From: Nocardia colli
GTDB lineage: Bacteria; Actinomycetota; Actinomycetes; Mycobacteriales; Mycobacteriaceae
Direction of reading: 5' to 3'
Assembly: GCF_008704205.1 (NCBI RefSeq)
Contig: NZ_VXLC01000019.1
Coordinates: 62,001-126,000 of the forward strand
DNA length: 64,000 nt
Below are positions 45,842 to 53,907 of the stretch, piece by piece. The position numbers were made by a program, and so were the translations under genes. The notes under the pieces were generated by a model. It made no database searches. It saw nothing but the letters and a program-made list of their open reading frames with translations, and was not told the origin of the DNA. Every line of letters begins with the position of its first letter. Position 1 is the stretch's first letter.

Positions 45842-45954
45842 GCTGTCCGCACACAGAACCCCACCGCCGCATCACGATTCGATGCTCCGTCTGGCGCATA
45901 AGAGGTGGGCCGCCGCATCAAGCAGGTCGCTACGCATGGAGTTGGCCGTCGCGC

Positions 45955-46545
45955 ACGGAACCGCCCGTGAATTCGTGCGCATCGCCGCCGGGGTGGCTGT
46001 ACCTCTGCGCGACTCGGCATGCGGCCCACGGAATCGTCAGCGAATTGGTGCGCGGATTGCTCGCCGAAGAATCCAGTCGGCGGCTTGTCCGCGCCACCAC
46101 CGGCCTGCTACTCGCGCCGAAGTTATCGGCGATGTCGTGCGCGATCGCGGCGAACCAGTCGGCGACGAAAGCGGTCGGTGTGTCGCCTGAAGAAATGGTG
46201 CGCGGCTGGGAGTTCGCTGGTGTTGCGCCCCGGATGGTCGGGTCCTGCGCGTGGTTCGGTGTGCCGCGCACGGAATCGTCCGTGAATTGGTGCGCGTCTG
46301 GGGGTTTGGTGCGCGGTGGGGTGTTTGCTGGTGTTGCGCCCCGGATGGTCGGGTCCTGCGTGTGGTTCGGTGTGCCGCGCACGGAATCGTCCGTGAATTG
46401 GTGCGCGGCATGCGGATTGGGGCGCGGTGAGCGTTCGCTCGTATTGCGGACTGGTGGTGGGGTCCTGCGTGTGGTTCGGTGTGCCGCGCACGGAATCGTC
46501 CGTGAATTGGTGCGCGGCATGCGGATTGGGGCGCGGGTGGGTCGT
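45955..46545. repeat. tandem ~111-base repeat array
   Basis: CGGAATCGTCCGTGAATTGGTGCGC (and variants with CAGCGAATTGG or GCCCGTGAATTCG) recurs five times between 45957 and 46520. Two adjacent units containing CCCCGGATGGTCGGGTCCTGCG are 111 bases apart (46231, 46342); the next step is 109. The array ends at the aroB stop codon. ORFs across it give repeated peptides, but the 109-base step breaks the frame. Confidence 0.8.
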
Positions 46546-46548
46546 GTT

Positions 46549-47718
46549 CTACAGGAGGATGCCGGTGCTTGGGGTGCCTTCGCGGAGGATGGCGGAGTAG
46601 GCGGCGGCGAGGAGGGTGGGGTCGGGGCCTTCGAGGCGGCCGGGTTTGGCGAGGCCGTCGAGGATGACGAAGCGTAGGACGCCGGAGCGGGTTTTCTTGT
46701 CGGTTTGCATGGTGTCGAGGAGTTGGGGGAGGGCGTCGGCGTCGTAGGTGGTCGGCAGGCCGACGCTTTCCAGGACCGAGCGGTGCCGGTCGGCGGTGGC
46801 GTCGTCCAGGCGGCCGGCGAGACGGCCGAGTTCGGCGGCGAAGACCAGGCCGACCGAAACGGCGGCGCCGTGGCGCCAGCGGTAGCGCTCGCGGCGCTCG
46901 ATGGCGTGACCGAGGGTGTGGCCGTAGTTGAGGATCTCGCGCAGGCTGGCCTCTTTGAGGTCGGCGGCGACGACGTCGGCCTTCACCTGGATCGCGCGCC
47001 GGATCAGCTCGGGCAGCACATCGCCGGTGGGGTCGATGGCAGCCTGCGGGTCGCGTTCCACCAGGTCGAGGATGACCGGGTCGGCGATGAACCCGGCCTT
47101 GATGATCTCGGCCATGCCGGCCACGATCTCGTTGCGCGGCACGGTTTCCAGCGTGGCCAGATCGACCAGCACGGCGGCCGGCTCATGGAAGCAGCCGACC
47201 AGGTTCTTGCCCGCCTCGGTGTTGATGCCGGTCTTGCCGCCGACGGCCGCGTCGACCATGGCCAGCAGCGTGGTCGGCACGTGCACGATCTGCACGCCGC
47301 GCATCCAGGTGGCGGCCACGAAACCGGCCAGGTCGGTGGCGGCGCCGCCGCCGAGGCTCACCACGACATCGTTGCGGGTCAGGCCGATTCGGCCGAGCAC
47401 CTCCCAGCAGAAGCCGGCGACCGCGAGTTCCTTGCCCGCCTCGGCGTCCGGGATCTCGATGCGGTGCGCGTCGATGCCGGTGTCGGCCAGCGCCTTCCGC
47501 ACCACCTCGGCGGTCTCGGCGAGCGGCGGCTGATGGAAGATCGCGACCGTCCGCACGCCACTCGTCGCACCGCTGACCGCCTCGACGAGCTCACCGAGCA
47601 GTCCACGGCCGATGATCACCGGGTACGGATCGGCGGTACGAACTTCGAGACGATAAGGCTCAGTCACGACTGCGCCTGACGGTGCTGTGTCTGTGGTTCG
47701 CTCGCTACGCTCGCTCAC
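46549..47718 (-). CDS. aroB: 3-dehydroquinate synthase
   Basis: 389 residues; converts DAHP to 3-dehydroquinate. NAD-binding VSLGGGAATDLAGFVAATWMRG, metal and active-site regions VPTTLLAMVDAAVGGKTGIN, NYGHTLGHAIE and HGAAVSVGLVFAAELG. GTG 47718 is chosen because it overlaps the aroK stop (GTGA) and has GGAG 8 bases upstream. Homologues begin near GTG 47667, so the first 17 residues (SERSERTTDTAPSG) may be a local addition. Last gene of aroC-aroK-aroB. The dehydroquinase gene that follows in mycobacteria is missing. Confidence 0.94.
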   Translation of the reverse strand: MSERSERTTDTAPSGAVVTEPYRLEVRTADPYPVIIGRGLLGELVEAVSGATSGVRTVAIFHQPPLAETAEVVRKALADTGIDAHRIEIPDAEAGKELAVAGFCWEVLGRIGLTRNDVVVSLGGGAATDLAGFVAATWMRGVQIVHVPTTLLAMVDAAVGGKTGINTEAGKNLVGCFHEPAAVLVDLATLETVPRNEIVAGMAEIIKAGFIADPVILDLVERDPQAAIDPTGDVLPELIRRAIQVKADVVAADLKEASLREILNYGHTLGHAIERRERYRWRHGAAVSVGLVFAAELGRLAGRLDDATADRHRSVLESVGLPTTYDADALPQLLDTMQTDKKTRSGVLRFVILDGLAKPGRLEGPDPTLLAAAYSAILREGTPSTGILL

Positions 47719-48794
47719 GTCTGCTGCTCCGATTCTGTTTGTGCTTCTTGGATTTTGCGGGCGCGCACGCGGGCTCGCCGGGCACGGGCGCGGCGGGCAC
47801 GTCCGCTCGATCGCGGACCTTTGCTGGACTCTTCGGTGCCGTCCGGCTCTGCTGCTGCGTCGGTGTCGTCTGGGGCGGCAGCACGGCGAGTGCGCCAGCG
47901 ACCAGTGGGGTTGGCGCTGTCGGCGGACTTCGCCGCTGTGGTTTCGTCGACCGTGGTTTCGTCAGCCGCTGCGTCGTTCGCCGCCGAGTTCCCGGCGGCG
48001 TGCGCCTCGGCACGACGCGTGCGCCAGCTTCGACCACCCGCATTCGCGGCGGACTTCCCCATCGGAGCCGACGGCGTCTGCTCGCCGGCCGCCTCGGCTG
48101 CTTCTCGCCGACGCGCGGCAGCCCGCGCTCGCGCCCGGCGACGGGCCCGAGATCGGCTGCTGCCTTGAGGGGTTCCGGCGCCCTCACCGGCCGTGGTGGT
48201 CGGCGCGTCTGTGGTCTCGGACAGATTCGAGCAGTCGACATCTGTCCCGGTGTCCGGATTCGCGGACTCGAAGCCGAGTTTGGCGAGCACCATCTTCACG
48301 ACGCGCCCAGGGCTGCGACCATCGGTGCGCACCCTAACCGTGGCGACCTCGCGATACAGCGGCCGCCGTTTGCGCATCAGCTCGCGGTACTTGGTCGCGG
48401 GATCGGCCCCGTTGAGCAACGGCCGATTGGTACTCGCCCCGGTCCGGCGAAGCCCTTCGCCCACACTGATTTCCAGGTAGACGACGGTGCGGCCGCGCAG
48501 CAGCGCCCTGGTGTCCTTGGACAGCACGGCACCGCCGCCGAGCGAGACGACGCCGCGCTCGGCCAGGATCGCGCGGCGCACCACCCGCTCCTCGATCTTG
48601 CGGAATTCGGGTTCGCCGTCGGCGGCGAAGATTTCCGGAATGGTGCGACCGGTCTCGCGCTCGATGCCCGCGTCGGTGTCGTACAGCTCGACGCCGAGTT
48701 CCTTGGCGAGCTTGCGGCCGATCGTCGTTTTCCCCGCACCCGGCGGCCCGACCAGCACCACGCGCGGTGCGCGCGGATCGGTCTGCACGATCAT
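47715..48794 (-). CDS. aroK: shikimate kinase with long Arg/Ala-rich C-terminal extension
   Basis: 359 residues, about double the usual 170-180. Residues 1-172 are a complete kinase: P-loop VGPPGAGKTTIGRKLA, LYDTDAGIE, FRKIEERVV, SLGGGAVL, NRPLL lid region and RRPLYREVATVRV. Residues about 173-359 are low-complexity: acidic/Thr stretches alternate with SRSRARRRARARAAARRR and RARRARARRARVRARKIQ blocks and two RSWRTRRAEA / RWRTRRAAA units. Such basic tails can bind nucleic acid or polyphosphate. ATG 48794 overlaps the aroC stop (ATGA). Kinase call certain; the tail's role is unknown. Confidence 0.92.
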   Translation of the reverse strand: MIVQTDPRAPRVVLVGPPGAGKTTIGRKLAKELGVELYDTDAGIERETGRTIPEIFAADGEPEFRKIEERVVRRAILAERGVVSLGGGAVLSKDTRALLRGRTVVYLEISVGEGLRRTGASTNRPLLNGADPATKYRELMRKRRPLYREVATVRVRTDGRSPGRVVKMVLAKLGFESANPDTGTDVDCSNLSETTDAPTTTAGEGAGTPQGSSRSRARRRARARAAARRREAAEAAGEQTPSAPMGKSAANAGGRSWRTRRAEAHAAGNSAANDAAADETTVDETTAAKSADSANPTGRWRTRRAAAPDDTDAAAEPDGTEESSKGPRSSGRARRARARRARVRARKIQEAQTESEQQT

Positions 48795-50011
48795 GGCGTG
48801 CTTGGGTCAGCGGGCGCGTTGTGCGGGCGGGCGCTGATCCGCTTGACGTAGCTGGTGATGTTCTCCAGGGTCTCGCCGAGCGAGTCGCCACCGAACTTCT
48901 CCAGCGCGGCCTGCGCGACGACCAGCGCCACCATCGATTCGGCGACCACGCCCGCGGCGGGCACGGCACACACGTCGGAGCGCTGGTGGATGGCGACGGC
49001 TTCTTCGCCGGTGGTCATGTCGACGGTCGCGAGCGCGCGCGGCACGGTCGAGATCGGCTTCATCGCGGCGCGCACGCGCAGCGCTTCGCCATTGGTCATG
49101 CCACCCTCCAGGCCGCCGGCCCGGTTGGTGGAGCGCAGCACGCCGTCGGTGCCGGGCTTCATCTCGTCGTGCGCCTGGCTGCCCCGGCGGCGCGCGGTCT
49201 CGAACCCGTCGCCGACCTCGACACCCTTGATCGCCTGAATGCCCATGAGCGCGCCCGCGAGCCGTGAGTCGAGGCGGTTCTCGCCGCTGGTGAACGAGCC
49301 GAGCCCGACCGGCAGACCCTCGATGACCACCTCGACGACGCCGCCGAGCGTGTCGCCGTCCTTCTTGGCCGCCTCGATCTCGGCGATCATCGCCGCCTCG
49401 GCGTCCTTGTCGAACGAGCGCACCGGGCTCTCGTCGATCGCGGCGAGATCGCCGGCCGACGGCACGACACCGGTGGTGTTCTGCGCGGTGCCGATGGAGA
49501 CGACGTGCGAGATCACCTCGACGCCGAAAGCCTGCCGGAGGAAGTTCCGCGCCACGGTGCCGGCGGCGACGCGCGCCGCGGTCTCCCGGGCGCTGGCCCG
49601 CTCGAGCACGTTGCGGGCGTCGTCGAAGTCGTATTTGAGCATGCCGGAGTAGTCGGCGTGCCCGGGCCGCGGCCGGGTGAGCGGGGCGTTGCGGGCCAGC
49701 TCGGCGAGCTCGTCCGGGTCGACCGGGTCGGCGGACATGACCGTCGTCCACTTCGGCCACTCGGAGTTGGCGACCTCGATGGCGACCGGGCCGCCCATGG
49801 TGCGGCCGTGCCGGACACCGCCGACGACGGTCACCTTGTCGGCCTCGAACTTCATCCTGGCGCCGCGGCCGTACCCGAGCCTGCGGCGCGCCAACTGCGC
49901 GGAGATCTCGTCGGACGTGACCTCGACACCGGCCACCATGCCCTCGAGGATGGTGACGAGAGCGGGACCGTGGGATTCTCCGGCAGTTATCCAGCGCAAC
50001 ACGTCGTCCAT
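48791..50011 (-). CDS. aroC: chorismate synthase
   Basis: 406 residues; FMN-dependent last step of the shikimate pathway. TAGESHGPALVTILEGMVAG, ARRRLGYGRGARMKFE, RPRPGHADYSGMLKY, RASARETAARVAAGTVAR, FTSGENRLDSRLAGALMGIQAIKG and RSTNRAGGLEGGMTNG are family signatures. ATG 50011 has GGGAAG just upstream; GTG 50002 is the alternative. First gene of the overlapping aroC-aroK-aroB operon. The open frame continues far upstream without coding evidence. Confidence 0.95.
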   Translation of the reverse strand: MDDVLRWITAGESHGPALVTILEGMVAGVEVTSDEISAQLARRRLGYGRGARMKFEADKVTVVGGVRHGRTMGGPVAIEVANSEWPKWTTVMSADPVDPDELAELARNAPLTRPRPGHADYSGMLKYDFDDARNVLERASARETAARVAAGTVARNFLRQAFGVEVISHVVSIGTAQNTTGVVPSAGDLAAIDESPVRSFDKDAEAAMIAEIEAAKKDGDTLGGVVEVVIEGLPVGLGSFTSGENRLDSRLAGALMGIQAIKGVEVGDGFETARRRGSQAHDEMKPGTDGVLRSTNRAGGLEGGMTNGEALRVRAAMKPISTVPRALATVDMTTGEEAVAIHQRSDVCAVPAAGVVAESMVALVVAQAALEKFGGDSLGETLENITSYVKRISARPHNAPADPSTP

Positions 50012-50190
50012 CTTCCCATGTCGGCGCGGCTGCTCAGGCACGCGGCCCGCAGTGATGGCCAGCACGTTCGGCCCGCCGCCGTCCGCGTGCGCGGCGTGCG
50101 CTCGCGTTCGCGAACCGCGTCCGGCCCGTGACGACGGCCGAACCCGCACCTCATCGAGCAAACGATGGCCAGCGCGCATACCTGCGCAGA

Positions 50191-50652
50191 TCATCCTCGG
50201 GCGCTGCCCGCGACCAGCGCGCACACCGTCGCGAGACACATTGCCGGCCCATGCGGCATCGCGATTCGGCGGGTCGTTTCGGTGGGAGCTCGAGTTCGAC
50301 GTAGCCCGATCACCGCAACTCCGGCGCAGGCGGTGAGCAACGGCGCAGCCAACGCCGACCACACCCAGACCTGTCCGCCGCCGAGTCCGGCCGCCGCGCC
50401 CAACCCGATCGCGAGCTTCACATCTCCGGCACCGAACGCCGCCGGTAGCGCCAGGTGCACCAGCAGATACGGCGCCGCGAGCAGCACCGCACCCAGCACC
50501 GCGGCTGTGCATCGACCTGTGGACAGCGCATATCCGAACACCGCGACCGCACCCCCTCCGGTCAGCGGATTCGGCAACCGCAACTGTCGAAAATCGATGA
50601 CGCTCAACACAACACACCACGTGAGGAGGGCGGCGAAGGCGAGGATCGGCAT
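50191..50652 (-). CDS. A24 prepilin peptidase, short form
   Basis: 153 residues from ATG 50652. Aspartyl protease motifs: the first Asp in LSVIDFRQLRLPNPLT and the second in AAFGAGDVKLAIGLGAAAGL. Several membrane helices. The N-terminal methyltransferase domain of full PilD is absent, as in Rv2551c-type actinobacterial enzymes that process Flp/Tad pilins. The frame is open 63 codons further upstream, but conserved sequence starts at MPILAFAALLTWCVVLSVID. It is 179 bases upstream of aroC on the same strand. Confidence 0.88.
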   Translation of the reverse strand: MPILAFAALLTWCVVLSVIDFRQLRLPNPLTGGGAVAVFGYALSTGRCTAAVLGAVLLAAPYLLVHLALPAAFGAGDVKLAIGLGAAAGLGGGQVWVWSALAAPLLTACAGVAVIGLRRTRAPTETTRRIAMPHGPAMCLATVCALVAGSARG

Positions 50653-50885
50653 GCCGTCCACTCTTGTCCGATCGTGGCCAGGCACAACCCCGCTCCGCCG
50701 GATTGTGGACAGCTTTCCGACATGTGAACAACCGCTCTCCGCAGCCCGTCCGGTACGGAAATCGATGAGCGCCAACGGCATTCCGTGATCGACATCAAGA
50801 TCGCCGGCAGCAGGTCGGCGCGCCCGCAGCGACCAGTACACGTGTTGTATGCGGCTATACGGCGTGTCGACGGTAGCTTTGAACC

Positions 50886-52013
50886 ATGTGTGCTGATCAC
50901 GCGGGCCAAGCCCCCGACTACGCCGCGCGGCGTGGCGCGCTGCGGAGCCTGCTGGTGGAAAACGGGGTGGACGCCCTGCTGGTCACCGACCTGGTGAATC
51001 TCCGGTACCTCACCGGGTTCACCGGATCCAACGCGGCGCTACTCGTGCATTCGTGGGACATGCGCAACGCCGAGGAGCGCACGGTGATCGGCACCGACGG
51101 CCGGTACCAGACCCAGGTCGCCGAGCAGGTCCCGGACCTGCGCGCCGAGATCGCCAAGGCCACCGCCCGCCGGGTCATCGAGCTGGCCGGCGAATGGCAG
51201 CTCGGCCGGGTCGGCTACGAGAGCCACATCGTCACCGTCGACCAGCACCGCGGCTTCGTCGACCAATGCACCGGACTGGAGTTCGTCGCCACCCCCGGCC
51301 TGGTCGAACAGCTGCGCATGGTCAAGGACGCCTACGAGGTGGCCCAGCTCCGGGCGGCCTGCGCCGCGGGCGACGACGGCCTCGCCACCCTGCTCGAACG
51401 CGGCCTGCTGCGTCCGGGCCGCACCGAGAAGCAGGTCGCCAGGGACCTGGAGTGGGCCATGTTCGAGCACGGCGCGGACGCGGTGTCGTTCGAGACCATC
51501 GTGGCCGCCGGCGTGAATTCGGCTGTCCCGCATCATCGGCCGACCGACGCGGTGCTCGCCATCGGCGATTTCGTCAAACTCGACTTCGGCGCGATGATCG
51601 GCGGCTACCACTCGGACATGACCCGCACCTTCGTGCTCGGCCCGCCGAGCGACTGGCAGCGCGAGGTGTACGCGCTGGTCGAAGCCTCGCAGCGCGCCGG
51701 ACGCGAAGCCCTGCGCCCGGGCGTCGAGGTCAGTGCGGTGGACGCGGCCTCGCGCTCGGTGATCGAGGCCGCCGGGCACGGCAAACTCTTCGTGCACGGC
51801 CTCGGCCACGGGGTCGGATTGCAGATCCACGAAGCGCCGGGCATCGCCAAAAACGGAACCGGTACACTTCTTGCTGGCGTGGCGGTGACCGTCGAACCCG
51901 GTGTGTACTTTCCCGGCCGCGGCGGAGTCCGGATCGAGGACACGCTCGTGGTGCGCGAAGGGGGCCCGGAGTTGCTCACCAACACCAGCAAAGACCTGAC
52001 CGTCGTCGAATGA
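50886..52013 (+). CDS. pepQ: aminopeptidase P / Xaa-Pro dipeptidase
   Basis: 375 residues, M24 metallopeptidase. Creatinase-like N-domain (VDALLVTDLVNLRYLTGFTGSNAA), then the dinuclear metal site: Asp in VKLDFGAMIGGY, Asp in HSDMTRTF, His in HGLGHGVGLQIHE, Glu in TVEPGVYFPG, Glu in GVRIEDTLVV. Releases N-terminal residues before Pro or splits X-Pro dipeptides. Start ATG 50886. 47 bases before efp, the conserved pepQ-efp-nusB order of mycobacteria (Rv2535c-Rv2533c). Confidence 0.93.
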   Translation: MCADHAGQAPDYAARRGALRSLLVENGVDALLVTDLVNLRYLTGFTGSNAALLVHSWDMRNAEERTVIGTDGRYQTQVAEQVPDLRAEIAKATARRVIELAGEWQLGRVGYESHIVTVDQHRGFVDQCTGLEFVATPGLVEQLRMVKDAYEVAQLRAACAAGDDGLATLLERGLLRPGRTEKQVARDLEWAMFEHGADAVSFETIVAAGVNSAVPHHRPTDAVLAIGDFVKLDFGAMIGGYHSDMTRTFVLGPPSDWQREVYALVEASQRAGREALRPGVEVSAVDAASRSVIEAAGHGKLFVHGLGHGVGLQIHEAPGIAKNGTGTLLAGVAVTVEPGVYFPGRGGVRIEDTLVVREGGPELLTNTSKDLTVVE

Positions 52014-52060
52014 CGCCGGTTGACCAACATGTTGTTTACGAACTAGGAGATCCGAGGACA

Positions 52061-52624
52061 GTGGCGGACACCAGCGACTTCAAGAACGGCCTTGTGCTGA
52101 AGATCGACGGTCAGCTCCAGCAGATCATCGAATTCCAGCACGTCAAGCCGGGCAAGGGCCCCGCGTTCGTGCGGACCAAGCTGAAGAACGTGCTGTCCGG
52201 CAAGGTCGTCGACAAGACGTTCAACGCGGGCGTCAAGGTGGAGACCGCGACGGTCGACCGCCGCGACATGACCTACCTGTACCACGACGGTTCGGACTTC
52301 GTCTTCATGGACGGCGACACCTTCGACCAGATCTCCATCTCCGAGGCGACCATCGGCCCCGGCGCGCGCTTCCTGCTGGAGAACATGACCGTGCAGGTCG
52401 CCACGCACGAGGGCGCGCCGCTCTACGTCGAGCTCCCGGTCACCGTCGAGCTCGAGGTCCAGCACACCGATATCGGCCTGCAGGGCGACCGCTCCACCGG
52501 CGGCACCAAGCCCGCCACCCTGGAGACCGGCGCCGAGGTGCAGGTCCCGCTGTTCATCAACACCGGCGACAAGCTGCGCATCGATTCGCGTGATGGCAGC
52601 TACCTCGGCCGAGTCAACGCCTGA
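52061..52624 (+). CDS. efp: translation elongation factor P
   Basis: 187 residues, exactly the family length. ADTSDFKNGLVLKIDGQLQQ at the start, HVKPGKGPAFVRTKLKN (Lys at the loop tip that enters the P site), then two OB domains (YLYHDGSDFVFMDGDTFDQ; RIDSRDGSYLGRVNA). Rescues ribosomes stalled at polyproline. The GTG 52061 follows GAGGACA. No EpmA/EpmB-type modification gene is near. Confidence 0.95.
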   Translation: MADTSDFKNGLVLKIDGQLQQIIEFQHVKPGKGPAFVRTKLKNVLSGKVVDKTFNAGVKVETATVDRRDMTYLYHDGSDFVFMDGDTFDQISISEATIGPGARFLLENMTVQVATHEGAPLYVELPVTVELEVQHTDIGLQGDRSTGGTKPATLETGAEVQVPLFINTGDKLRIDSRDGSYLGRVNA

Positions 52625-52635
52625 TCGCCCTTCCC

Positions 52636-52700
52636 GCGGTAGGAGCGTCAGGCTCGGAGGCGGTAGCGCAGCGTAACCACGCAGAGCCCGCTCCTACCGC
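52636..52700 (+). terminator. long compound hairpin between efp and nusB
   Basis: Outer arms GCGGTAGGAGCG (52636-52647) and CGCTCCTACCGC (52689-52700) are perfectly complementary; after a 3-base bulge GGCTC/GAGCC extends the stem inward. It lies 12 bases past the efp stop and 24 before the nusB start, so it may attenuate or process the shared transcript. Confidence 0.6.
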
Positions 52701-52723
52701 TAATCGAGACAGCGACTGAGATA

Positions 52724-53239
52724 ATGGTGACTGTGGCTGAACAGCCGGTAGACAAGAAGTCCTTCAAGAAGCTCGGCACGCGGCACAAAGCCCGCCGCCG
52801 GGCTGTCGACCTGCTCTTCGAGGCGGAGGCCCGCGACGTCGACCCCGCCGACCTGCTCGACGAGCGGGTCGATCTGGCGACCCGTGATCAGGCCGTCGCG
52901 CCGGTGCACGCCTACACGCACACGCTGGTCGAGGGCGTCGCCGACGACCTCGACCGGGTGGACGGCACCATCGAGTCCTACCTCAAGGACTGGGAGCTGT
53001 CCCGGCTGCCCGCCGTCGACCGTGCCATCCTGCGGATCGCGGTGTGGGAGTTGTTCCACGCCAACGATGTTCCGCCGGTCGTCGCGGTGGACGAGGCGGT
53101 CGAACTGGCCAAGGAGCTGTCCACCGACGACTCCCCGTCGTTCGTGAACGGCGTGCTCGGCCAGGTCGTGCTGGTCGCCCCGCAGGTCCGGGCCGCCGCG
53201 GCCGCGACCCGGGCGGCGCGCCCGGAGGCCGACGCGTGA
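52724..53239 (+). CDS. nusB: transcription antitermination factor NusB
   Basis: 171 residues. GTRHKARRRAVDLLFEAEARD (boxA-RNA-binding basic helix), VEGVADDLDRVDGTIESYLKDWELSRLPAVDRAILRIAVWELF and VDEAVELAKELSTDDSPSFVNGVLG are family signatures. Binds boxA with NusE/S10 for rRNA antitermination. Start ATG 52724 or GTG 52733. The stop overlaps the next GTG (GTGA). Confidence 0.94.
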   Translation: MVTVAEQPVDKKSFKKLGTRHKARRRAVDLLFEAEARDVDPADLLDERVDLATRDQAVAPVHAYTHTLVEGVADDLDRVDGTIESYLKDWELSRLPAVDRAILRIAVWELFHANDVPPVVAVDEAVELAKELSTDDSPSFVNGVLGQVVLVAPQVRAAAAATRAARPEADA

Positions 53240-53499
53240 AGAAGTTCCTGGTGCTGGCGATGCGCACGCCGAACTTCGATGCCGCCGTGCTCCAGCCGCA
53301 CAAGGACTTCTTGCAGCAGCTGAGCGAGCGCGGTCAGCTGGTGGAGAGCGCGCGCTTCACCGACGGAACGGGTGGCGCGTACTTCATCGCCGCCGAAAAC
53401 CTCGACGCCGCACGGGAACTCGCGTTCGCCGACCCGGTGCACACCACCGGTTCCTCGGACGTCACGGTCTACGAGTGGGAATCCACCACCCCGAACTGA
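53236..53499 (+). CDS. YciI-like (DGPF/DUF1330-fold) small protein
   Basis: 87 residues: KKFLVLAMRTPNFDAAVLQPHKDFLQQL, GQLVESARFTDGTGGAYFIAA and ELAFADPVHTTGSSDVTVYEWE are the YciI dimeric ferredoxin-like pattern. The His in QPHKDFL and Asp in FADPV are typical pocket residues. GTG 53236 overlaps the nusB stop (GTGA). Enzymatic activity is unproven for the family. Last gene before the accessory island. Confidence 0.83.
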   Translation: MKKFLVLAMRTPNFDAAVLQPHKDFLQQLSERGQLVESARFTDGTGGAYFIAAENLDAARELAFADPVHTTGSSDVTVYEWESTTPN

Positions 53500-53511
53500 A
53501 CTCGACCCCAG

Positions 53512-53583
53512 CCGCACACCTCCTGATGTGCCGCACACCGAATCGCATGCGATTAGGTATGCGCGAAATCAGCAGGTGTGCGG
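53512..53583. repeat. family B hairpin 1 of a triple-hairpin block
   Basis: CCGCACACCT-C-CTGAT pairs with ATCAG-C-AGGTGTGCGG; a single C-C mismatch interrupts the stem. It starts 13 bases after the YciI-like stop and probably doubles as a terminator. Confidence 0.8.
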
Positions 53584-53602
53584 TTGTGTCTTTGGCGCAC
53601 AC

Positions 53603-53670
53603 GCACGGCTTCTGATTTCCCGCACCGAGATTCGGATGCGATTTTCGGTGCGGGAAATCAAGAAGCGTGC
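53603..53670. repeat. family B hairpin 2 of a triple-hairpin block
   Basis: The left arm GCACGGCTTCTGATTTCC continuing to CGCACCGA (53603-53628) pairs almost perfectly over 26 bases with 53645-53670. The inner 17-18 bp are perfect. Loop 16 bases. Confidence 0.85.
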
Positions 53671-53680
53671 GGCTTGGGTC

Positions 53681-53725
53681 CTTGCGCTCCCACCGGGGGT
53701 GTACGGGAACCGGCGGGAGCGCAAG
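53681..53725. repeat. hairpin 3 of a triple-hairpin block
   Basis: CTTGCGCTCCC / GGGAGCGCAAG, 11 bp perfect with further inner CCGG/CCGG pairing; unrelated in sequence to family B. It is 182 bases before the two-TM gene. The rest of 53726-53907 should hold that operon's promoter. Confidence 0.75.
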
Positions 53726-53907
53726 GGTTTGCTGCCGTCGAATGGGTAGTTCGACGACCGGTTCCCATCGTGGTTCCTCAACCGCGCTCGAGGTCAAGGC
53801 GTCAGGATGTGGGCTGGACCACCGTCGTCGGCCTCGGGACTTCCTGTTTTCCTTCGCTTCGGTTGTCCGGCTGCCTCTATCCTGGGGGGAACAGAGGGGA
53901 GGGCCGC

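Noticed and set aside
45967..46677. Cysteine-containing repeat protein of 236 residues
   Set aside because: It runs across the 111-base tandem array and into the 3' part of aroB; the 109-base step shifts the frame and no start context exists.
48791..50731. aroC with a 240-residue N-terminal extension
   Set aside because: The region upstream of 50011 is Arg/Gly-rich, overlaps the prepilin peptidase reading, and is absent from all chorismate synthases.
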